Shown here: positions 26,969-36,000 of the stretch, one piece after another | How positions within the stretch are numbered: the stretch's first letter is position 1 | Layout of the letters: each line of letters begins with the position of its first letter | Assembly (NCBI GenBank): GCA_963844845.1 | Contig: CAWJPW010000008.1 | Location: forward strand, 62,001-126,000 | From: CAWJPW01 sp963844845 | GTDB taxonomy: Bacteria > Acidobacteriota > Thermoanaerobaculia > Thermoanaerobaculales > Sulfomarinibacteraceae | DNA length: 64,000 nt | Direction of reading: 5' to 3' | Notes under the pieces: model-generated | The model's input: the letters and a program-made list of their open reading frames with translations, nothing else | What the model was told of the DNA's origin: nothing | The model's database searches: none | Made by a program: the position numbers and the translations under genes

Positions 26969-29521
26969 ATGAAAGCTGACTTCGCCAGAATCGGGCAACA
27001 GATCGCACTGGGTCTTGTCACACTCCTCTGCTTCGCCTCGACCGGCCAGTCGGCAACTTGGTATGTCGACGGGGATCATCTGACCTCGGGGGATGGGACG
27101 TCCTGGCATGAGGCCGTGCTGACCATCCAGGAGGCTGTCGGGCTGGCTGCATCCTGGGATGAAATCTGGGTCAGGAAGGGTACCTATACTCTCACTTCGG
27201 CAATCACCATCAATGACAAGGACGTTCGCCTCTATGGCGGCTTTTCGGGCCATGAGACGTCGAGGGACCAACGGGACTGGGTCGCAAACACGACCACGAT
27301 CGATGGCGCTGGAAAGTCCGGGCAATGCATGTTCATCATCCAGGACCTGCCCACCATTGACGGCTTCACCATCCGCAACTGTGCCGACGGCGCGATCTTC
27401 ATGGAGCACTGCTACAGCGAACGCCCGCTTATCCGGAACATGGTGTTCGCCGACAACGGAGGCCCAAGCCTCTTTTCCGGTGGAGCCCTCGCCCTCGCCT
27501 ACTCTTCGCCAATCATCACGAATACGTCATTCTGGGGCAATCAGGCAGGCCTCGGAGGCGCAATCTATGCCTACTGCGATTCATCGCCCCACATCACGAA
27601 CAGCACCTTCTCGCAGAACAGCGCCTCGAACGGCGGCGCCATCTACGCCAGCGGCTGCTTTTCGGAACCATCAATTCCTGTCGTTTCCAACAGCATCCTC
27701 TGGGGCGACTCGGCGTCCAGTCAAGGGCCAGAGATCGACGGCGTCGGTCCAGTCCTCGTCTATTACAGCGATGTCGATCAAGCAGGCTACGACGCCAGCA
27801 ACAACAACATCCGCCAGGACCCACTCATGTTCGGATCCGAGCGACCTCATCTTCGGCAGGGATCGCCTGCAATAGATACGGGAAACAACACGGCCATCTA
27901 CATTCCGGCAGAAGATTTCGATGGTGACAGTCGAATCATCGACGGTGATGAGAATGGCTCTGCGATAGCCGACATGGGAGCGGATGAGTTCGTGCCCGGC
28001 GCGACGTTCGGCGTCTGGTACGTAGATTCAGATGTCACCACTTCCGGCTCGGGAACCAGCTGGGATCAGGCGCTGAAGACCATCGAAGAAGCCGTGTCCA
28101 ACGCAATCGCAGACGACGAGATCTGGGTCAAGGCAGGTACATATACGCCGGCTGGTGGCGCTGTCATCGCTCCGATACACATAACGCAGGCGAACATTGG
28201 TCTCTACGGCGGCTTCTCTGGCGGAGAAAGCCAGCGCGATCAGCGTGACTGGCTGGCCAACGAGACGATCATTGACGGGCAAGACGGCTTTACCCGCACC
28301 ATCCATGTCTCTGGTTCCGGGGGTGGAGCGACCATCGATGGCTTCACCATCACCGGTGGCGGCAGCACCGCCGCGGTCGAGTTCTTCTATGTATCGGGCC
28401 TGAACACGGTGGCCAACTGCAAGTTCACCGCGAACAGTAAGAACAGCGTCAAGAGCACGAACTCGAATCTTCAGGTTCTGAACACCAGATTTGTCAGCAA
28501 CCCTTTCAACGCACTCAATAGCAGCGGTTCGGGAACGTCGCTGACGGTCAGAGATTCGCTCTTCAAAGACAACACAGCGACCGCGCTCTCCGCCCTCAAC
28601 GCGACATCGATCGACCGATGCAGGTTTATCAACAATTCAACCGCCTTCAATGGGGCGGCGATGTATGTCAGCAGCGACGGCGCACTCGTAGACGTTGCGA
28701 ACAGTCTGTTCGTCGGAAACCAGGCGAACGGAGCCGGCACGATCGGCGGTGCGGTCTATATTCACTACAACGGCCTCCTGGGGGTCAGAGGAAGTACCTT
28801 CTACGGCAACTCTGCGGCCGGGACCAACGGAAGCGGCGGCGCTATCGGTTCAGTAGACTTCAATACCGTCTATGCCGTGGACAATTCGATTCTGTGGGGC
28901 AATTGGGCGACGCTGAACTCTCCGGAGCTCCGAGGCAGCCCACTGGTCACCTATAGCAACGTTGACCAGGATGGCTTTGCGGGAAACGGAAATGTCCGAC
29001 AGGTACCGATCTTTGCAGATTCCACTGATCCTGACCCCGTCAACTGGGACTTTCGCCTGGGCAGCGCATCCCCGGGTATCGATGCCGGTGACAACTCGAT
29101 TCCCGTAAGCTGCAGCACTGATCTGAACGGTCAACAGCGGTTCCTGGATGATCCCCTGGTCACCGATACCGGCATCGGGTCTGGCTCCATCGTCGATATG
29201 GGGGCGTACGAACGCCAGGTCGGCGCCGTCGCCGATCAGTACGACCTAACGATGGCCGTTGTCGGCAACGGTACCACCATCCCGGCCGCAGGCGTTCACA
29301 GCTATCCCGTCTGTTCAACGGTCGATGTCGAGGCCGTAGCGGATCCGGGATGGTTGTTTGTGAACTGGACGGGAAATGTCGCCGACACTCTCGCCCGGCA
29401 GACTCACATCGCCATGACGGGAGATCAGAGTGTTACAGCCACTTTTTTCGAGGACGTGGCGATCTTCGCTGACGGCTTCGAATTGGGCAGCACCTTGTCG
29501 TGGTCTGACACCGTGCCCTGA
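26969..29521 (+). CDS. secreted parallel beta-helix protein with GFELGS C-terminal tail
   Basis: 850 residues behind a clear AGGAGG. Signal peptide (IALGLVTLLCFASTGQSA). Two homologous beta-helix modules begin WYVDGDHLTSGDGTSW (about residue 31) and WYVDSDVTTSGSGTSW (about 350), each with the pectin-lyase-like / polymorphic-outer-membrane-protein ladder (YGGFSG, GGAIYA, NSTFSQN). A divergent InlB B-repeat-like domain follows near residue 755 (TIPAAG...VDVEAVADPGWLFVNWTG), then the tail IFADGFELGSTLSWSD. Probably a surface adhesin or polysaccharide-binding protein. GC content is visibly lower than the flanks, a sign of transfer. It lies inside the 4 kb insertion between cls and ndvB. Confidence 0.88.
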   Translation: MKADFARIGQQIALGLVTLLCFASTGQSATWYVDGDHLTSGDGTSWHEAVLTIQEAVGLAASWDEIWVRKGTYTLTSAITINDKDVRLYGGFSGHETSRDQRDWVANTTTIDGAGKSGQCMFIIQDLPTIDGFTIRNCADGAIFMEHCYSERPLIRNMVFADNGGPSLFSGGALALAYSSPIITNTSFWGNQAGLGGAIYAYCDSSPHITNSTFSQNSASNGGAIYASGCFSEPSIPVVSNSILWGDSASSQGPEIDGVGPVLVYYSDVDQAGYDASNNNIRQDPLMFGSERPHLRQGSPAIDTGNNTAIYIPAEDFDGDSRIIDGDENGSAIADMGADEFVPGATFGVWYVDSDVTTSGSGTSWDQALKTIEEAVSNAIADDEIWVKAGTYTPAGGAVIAPIHITQANIGLYGGFSGGESQRDQRDWLANETIIDGQDGFTRTIHVSGSGGGATIDGFTITGGGSTAAVEFFYVSGLNTVANCKFTANSKNSVKSTNSNLQVLNTRFVSNPFNALNSSGSGTSLTVRDSLFKDNTATALSALNATSIDRCRFINNSTAFNGAAMYVSSDGALVDVANSLFVGNQANGAGTIGGAVYIHYNGLLGVRGSTFYGNSAAGTNGSGGAIGSVDFNTVYAVDNSILWGNWATLNSPELRGSPLVTYSNVDQDGFAGNGNVRQVPIFADSTDPDPVNWDFRLGSASPGIDAGDNSIPVSCSTDLNGQQRFLDDPLVTDTGIGSGSIVDMGAYERQVGAVADQYDLTMAVVGNGTTIPAAGVHSYPVCSTVDVEAVADPGWLFVNWTGNVADTLARQTHIAMTGDQSVTATFFEDVAIFADGFELGSTLSWSDTVP

Positions 29522-29565
29522 CGGAGGTTTGATCAAGGATTGATGCGGGCCACACTCCCTGGGAT

Positions 29566-29605
29566 AAAGGTGCCTGATAAAGGTGCCGTAAAGGTGCCTG
29601 GCACC
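29566..29605. repeat. REP-like AAAGGTGCC cluster, right side of insertion
   Basis: Three copies: AAAGGTGCCTGAT, AAAGGTGCCGT and AAAGGTGCCTGGCACC, in the polarity seen upstream of the RAYT genes. It follows the beta-helix gene and immediately precedes a LytTR fragment. Confidence 0.75.
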
Positions 29606-29612
29606 GCTTTGT

Positions 29613-29851
29613 ATGACTGCTCTCGAAAATCGCATTCTGCTGCACCTGCAGGACGGGCGGCGCATTCCCGTTGACCCGCGGGAGATCTACGTTCTCGAGG
29701 CCGAAGGCGGCGAGACTCTGGTGCGGACGCGGCATGCACAGCCCCTCACCGACGTCCGACAGCTCAGTGAGCTCATTGATGCCATTGAGCCCGTCGGCTT
29801 CGCCCAGATCCACCGTAGTTGGGCGGTCAATCTCCGCCGAATGCGCTCATC
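29613..29851 (+). pseudogene. LytTR DNA-binding domain fragment
   Basis: From ATG 29613, about 80 residues form a LytTR domain: LQDGRRIPVDPREIYVLEAE, then GETLVRTR, LSELIDAIEPVGFAQIHRSW and AVNLRR. The domain normally continues about 20 residues beyond this point; here it changes into unrelated sequence (SSSSSMRMTAASPR) and stops at 29951. The receiver or sensor half is absent. The following 150 bases are open on both strands and may belong to another fragment (minus-strand reading RHTTADQYHFAIVARYIPTA), which I cannot identify. A broken passenger of the insertion. Confidence 0.7.
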
Positions 29852-30002
29852 GAGTTCCTCGATGAGGATGACCGCAGCTTCGCCTCGCATCAGGGTTTCG
29901 TCACGCAGCGCTGTCGGTATGTATCTGGCCACGATGGCGAAGTGGTACTGATCCGCCGTTGTGTGGCGGATTATCCGCTTCCTGATGGGTGGCACCTCCA
30001 TG

Positions 30003-30041
30003 GAGTCCGCCCTCAACCTCCTCAGCCCGCTGCTGTGACGC
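30003..30041. repeat. 39-bp direct repeat, right copy
   Basis: Identical to 25928-25966. Contains the ndvB stop codon on the minus strand. Joining the two copies would recreate convergent cls and ndvB genes overlapping at their 3' ends, the presumed ancestral state. Confidence 0.95.
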
Positions 30042-33000
30042 GACCCGCGCCGAGTACGACCCGCACCCGATGCACGCCCCCGTCGTCTGAGAGCGGGATC
30101 GCCGTCGGGTCGACGGGCGATCCGTCGAGCTCCACGCTCGCCACGCCCCGGCAGCGCCGCTGGGGGTTCTCCACGACGATCGTGTAGTGCGCCGTCCCGA
30201 AGCGCCAGTCGATGGAGTAGGTCGGCCACGACGACGGGATGCACGGGTTGATCGAGAAGAATGCGCCGCGGCGAACCAGCCCGAGGATCCCTTCCAATCC
30301 AGCCCGGTAGAGCCAACCGGCCGAACCGGTGTACCAGGTCCAGCCGCCGCGCCCCCGGTGCGCCGGGTGATCGTAGACGTCTCCCGCAACCGAATAGGGC
30401 TCGGTCATGTACTGCTCGACCTGGCTCGCCGTCCGCGAGTGGTTGATGGGGTTGAGCATGTGGAAGAGCTCCACCGCCTCGTCGCCGCTACCGAGACGCG
30501 TGAGCGCGAAGACGACCCACGCCGCCGCGTGCGTGTACTGCCCTCCGTTCTCACGGACCCCAGGGATGTAGCCCTTGATGTAACCCGGGTCGAGAACCGA
30601 GTGGTCGAAGGGCGGCGTCAGCAGCAGGACGATGCCCGCACCGCGCCGGACCAGGTGGGTGCGCACGGCGTCCATGGCGCGCACGGCGCGCCTTGCCGGC
30701 GCGGCGCCCGAGAGAACCGCCCAGGTCTGGGCCACCGAGTCGATCCTCCCCTCGTCGTTTTGGGACGATCCCAGCGGCGTGCCGTCGTCGAAGTACGCGC
30801 GGCGGTACCACTCGCCGTCCCAGCTCTGCTCCAGCATGGTTGCCAGACGCTCGCGTTCGGCGTGGTAGCGCGCCGCCCGGGGCGCCTCGCCCCGTTCCTG
30901 GCACAGGGGGATGAAGGCTCCCAGTACGGCATTGAGGAACCAGCCGACGAAGATACTTTCGCCGCGACCCTCGGGACCGACGTTGTTGAAGCCGTCGTTC
31001 CAGTCACAGCTCCCGATCAGTGGCAGACCGTGCGCGCCGGCCGTCAGCGCCCGATCCACGGCCCTGGCGCAGTGCTCGAACAGCGTGCCGGTCTCGCGGG
31101 AGATCGCCGGGATCCCGTAGGCCTCGGGCTCACCGGGCGGAACCGCAGGCGCCCGGAGGAAGGGCACACGCTCGTCGAGGACGGGGCGGTCTCCGGTGGC
31201 CTTGACGTACTCGGCAGTCGCGTAGGCGAGCCAGAGCAAGTCGTCCGAACACCGCGTGCGAATGCCCTGGCCGCCAGGGGCGCTCCACCAGTGCTGGACG
31301 TCCCCCTCCACGAACTGGCGCGCAGCCGCTCGCAGGATGTGCTCGCGGGTGAGGTCCGGCCGCGTCAACATGAGCGCCAGCACGTCCTGGAGCTGGTCGC
31401 GGAAGCCGTACGCACCACTCGACTGCGAGTAGCCGGAGCGAGCCCAGACGCGGCATGTCAGGTTCTGGTAGAGGAGCCACCTGTTCACCAGGAGGTCGAA
31501 GGAGTCGTCGGGCGTGCTGACGCGCACGGCGCCCAGCGTGTCATCCCAGGACGCCTCCACTCGGACGAGCTCCGCCTCTGCAGCCTCCGCACCGCCCGAG
31601 CCCGCGAACCGCCCGAGGAGCGCGCGGACCTCGGCTGCGTCCCGCCCCTGCCCGAGCAGGAACACGACACGCCGTGTGGCCCCTGGTTCGAGGTCTACCA
31701 CCGTCTGTAACGCCGCGCACGGGTCGAGGCCGGCGCCGAACCGGTTTGACAGCAGCGGCCGACCGAGCGCGGCCGCATGCGAGAGCGAGCCGTTGCGGCC
31801 GATGAACTCGAGTCGGTCGCCAGTCGCGGCGACAAGCGGCTCGCTCGCGGCGGCGAACGCGACACGCGACCTCTCCTGGCTGTACAGGTCGCGCGCCAGG
31901 ACCGCGCTCGTCTGGTCGTCGTACTCGGTCGCGATGAACCTCGGTCCACTCGCAATCGGTGGGCCGAGCAGCCATTCGTTGTAGGAGAAGATGGTGAGGC
32001 GCCGCGGCCGGTCGGAGTGATTCGTCACGCTCAGGAGGGAGAGCTTCACGGGCTCCTCCCGCGCCACGAAGACCGCCAGCTCGTGCGCGATGCCATCAGC
32101 GGTGCGGCCAAACCGCGTCACCCCTGCCGCGTGACGCACAACCCAGCGCGGCGAGTGCCGCGTTCGCCTGATTGGCGAGGGCGTGGCGCCCCACAGGGCG
32201 CCGCTGTCCTCGTCGCGGAGGAAGATCGCCTCGGCGGTCGGGTCGGTGACCGGGTCGTTCGCGAACGGCGTGAGCCGGTTGTCCCGGCTGTTCTCTGCCC
32301 AGGTGTGGGCCGCGCCGCAGGTTGTGACAATGCTCCCGAAGCGCGGGTTGGCGAGGACGTTGACCCAGGGGAGCGGTGTCTCCCGATCGCCCTCGAGGAC
32401 GACGACGTACTCGCTGCCGTCACGGGTGAAACCGCCGAGACCGTTGTCGAGGAGAAGCGGCGGTGGCTCGGGGCCAGCTCCCAGCGGTCCAGCACCGACT
32501 GTCCCTGGGGCCTCGTCGGTCGGCACGCGGTCGAGCGGGAGGGGCGGCTCCGGCTCCGAGCGGTCGAGCTGCTGCTCCAGGGTGCCGCGGTCGCCGGAGA
32601 GAACCGCCTGGGCGACCACGCTCAGGAGGACCTTCTCGGCCTCGGAGATCGAATCACCCTGGAGAAGAAAAACGCCGCCGGGCATGTCCTTCCAAGCACT
32701 CCACGGACCGCCGTCGACGAGCTGCGTGAGCTCCAAGTGCATCTCCTCGCGGTAGCCTGCCGAGTGTTCATTCAGGATCACCGCGTCCGCCTTCAGCCCC
32801 TTCAGGCGCCAGTGCTCGTGGGCGGTCAGGACCTGGCGAACGAGCTGCACGTCGTCCGGCTCCTGGACGCGGACGAGGACGATCGGCAGATCGCCCGAGA
32901 TACCGAACCGCCACAGGCCGTTCTGCCCGAGCGTGTTCTTCGCCAGGGTCTCCTCGTCGGCGCGGAGCGACGCGTCGGAGAAGAAGACCCGGGACGCGAG

Positions 33001-36000
33001 CCGCTCGGTGAGCTGGGCCTGTTCGAGCGAGATGCCGAGGTGCCGCTGCGACATCTGTGCCTGCGTGTAGGCGAGGGCGAAGGCGCGGGCGGCGACGCCG
33101 TGGTCGTGGTACTTCTGTGCACAGGCGCGTGCGGTCGGCTCGTCGGCGGCAACGCCGGTCGTGAATGTGACCCGGGCGAACCCCCCGGGTGCGAGCCGGA
33201 GCCGGGTCCGAAGGCTCAGGATCGGGTCGAGGACCGCGCCGGTCGTCCCGGAGAGCGCACGCCCGTCCATGGCCTCGGGGTCGTCGGGGCCGCGCCCGCG
33301 CCCCAGGAAACGCATTCGATCGGTCTCCCACTCGACTTGTGCTTGCGTCGGTCCGTGGATGGCGAGGACGTGGAATCCGACCAGCGTCGGGTCCTGGGGG
33401 CCGCGGCGCCGGCGGTGAGCCAGGAGAGCCGTGTTCTCGGCGATCCACTCCGTCTCGACAAACAGCTTGCCGAATGCGGGGTTGGCGACGTCTTCGGCAA
33501 TCGCCCCCAGACCCAGCTCGACGTAGCTCGTCAGCTCGATCTCGCGGGGACGGTCGCTCAGATTCGTCAGCGAGACGCGCCGGACCTCGGCATCGTCACC
33601 TGGTGAGACGGCGACCTCGAGGCGCGTTGCGATGCCGTGATCGAGCCGCTCGAAGGTCGCCTTCTCGGCCAGGAGCTCCACCAGGTAGGTTTCGGGCTCC
33701 TTGGCCGTGGGCTGGTAGGCCGCTGACCAGACGGCGCCCATGTGGACGTCGCGCAGATAGACGAACTGGCTTCCCGGGTCGCGGGTGCGGTCCTCCCGCC
33801 ACCGCGTCACCGCACGGCCGCGGCAGAAGCTCGTTCCCCCACCCCCGTTCGTGACGATCGCGACATAGCTGCCGTTCGACAGGATCTGCGCACGTGGGTA
33901 CGGTGTGTGAGGGGAGCGGAGCCGGCGAGGTGCGCGTACCAGCGCGGGCGGCTCGGCCGGGGTCTCCTCCGCCGGTCGCGGCTCGATGACGGGCGCCTCG
34001 CGTGGGATCCGCTCCTGCAAGAGGAGCTCGGTCGCCTGGACGCGCCGGTCCGCATGGAACCGGTCGACCATCAGGTCGCCGAGGAGGACGTTGGCGATGG
34101 CGACCAGCGTCATGCCCTGGTGGTGCGCCAGGTGGATCTTCACGCTGACTCCAGCTCCCTCTCGCGTGGCCCGCGGGTCGCCGATCTCGGCCGGCTCGCG
34201 CGCCGTGTAGTCGACCGCGTCGTAGTATCCGAACGGCCCCTCGGCTCCCTCGCGCGTCAGGTGTCGCAGGTTTCGTGCGGCCCGGACTGGCTCCAGGAGA
34301 GCGGCCAACGCGGTTGCGTAGGGCGCCACGACGAGCTCGTCGGCCAGCCCACGCTTCAGGCCGAGGCCGGGGACACCGAACTCCTTGTACTGGTAGTTGC
34401 CGAGCCGGTCGACCAGATCGTAAGCGGACTCGGAGATTCCCCATGGAACGTGCCGCTCGCGGCCGTAGCGGATCTGCTTCCTGACGACCATGCGGCAGCT
34501 CTGGTCGAGGAGCGTCCCCGGATACGTTCTCATCAGGAGGAGCGGCATCAGGTACTCGAACATCGTCGCGCCCCACGAGACGAGGGTCGGGACGCCTGCC
34601 ACGCTGACGACGAGCCGTCCCAGGTGGAACCAGTGGCTCTGCGGGACGTCGCCCTTGGCGATGGCGAAGAAGCTCGCCAGGCGCGCCTCCGAGGCCAGGA
34701 GGTCGTAGTAGGAGCTATCCGCTCGCCCGGGCCCGCCGGCGTCGGCCAGACGATAGCCGATCGAGAAGAGCTGACGTCGCCGATCGTAGAGGAAGGCGAA
34801 GTTCATCCCGTCTGCGAGGGCCATCGCGCGCGCGGCGACGTCTGACAGCCGGGGGGCCAGGTCCGATCGCGAGGCGGCCAGCTGCCGGCACCCTTCCGCG
34901 ACAACGAGCAGCGCGCCCGCAAGGTTGCCGCTGTCCACCGTGGACACGTAGCGCGGGAGCAGCGGCGCGAGGTTCTCGGTGTCGTACCAGTTCAGGAGGT
35001 GCCCCTCGTGCTGCTCCAGCGCTTCGACCGTGGTCAGCGTCCGGTCGAGTCTCTCGGCCATCGCATCCGCCGGCAGCAGGCCCAGGTCGTGCGCCGCAAG
35101 CGTGGAGAGGAGGCCCATGGCGATGTTGGTCGGTGATGTCCGGTGCGCCACTGCGGGCGATCGATCCTCCTGGAAGTTGTCGGGAGGGAGCCAGTGGTCG
35201 TCGGGCCCGGCCAGGGTCTCGAAGTAGGCCCAGGTCTGTCGAGCCACCGTCCTCAGAAGATCACGATCCTCGGGCGAGAGCTCCCGCCGGCGCGTCACCA
35301 TTGGCTGGCTGAGCCAGTAGGCGCACGCGGGCGCCGCGGTCCACAGGGCGATGAACGGCAGTGCAAGAGGCAGTGCGGCCGGACGTACGGCGATGGTGAC
35401 GGCGAGCAGCCCCAGGCCCGCAATCGGACTCGCGGCCATCTCGACGAAAAAGGAACGGATCCCTTCCCGCAGGAGGCCGGCGGCGCGTGCCCCTTGCGCG
35501 GCCGCCGTCTCCCAGTCGAGGAGGCGGCGCCTCGTGATCACGACCCGGACGAGGGTCAGGGCGATGGCATGCACCATCCGCCAGGCGTGGAACGGGAGGA
35601 AGACCAGCGTCAGGAGCGCCTGAGCGAAGGCCGTGCTCAGCTCCTCCACGAGGCCGCGAAGGTAGACTCGAGCCGGCTCGCGCGCGGGGCGCCGCTCGAG
35701 GAGTTGGAGGAGGGAGTCGACGAGCGGGAACCCGACCAGCGCGAGACCGCCCAGGGTCCAGACCAGCGGGCGCCCCGGCAGAAGGGTCCATGCGGCCGCG
35801 AAGAAAGCGAAGAGCGCGGGCGCCACGAGGCTGCGCCGCAGGTTGTCGAGGATCTTCCACTGACTGATCAGCGGCAGGTGGTTCTTCGCGAAACCCAGGG
35901 GTGTCGGGACCACCGGGAAGAGCCAGGCCAGAATCTGCCAGTCGCCGCGCACCCAGCGGTGCTGCCGCCGGGCGTGCGCGAGGACGTTGGCGGGGTAGTC

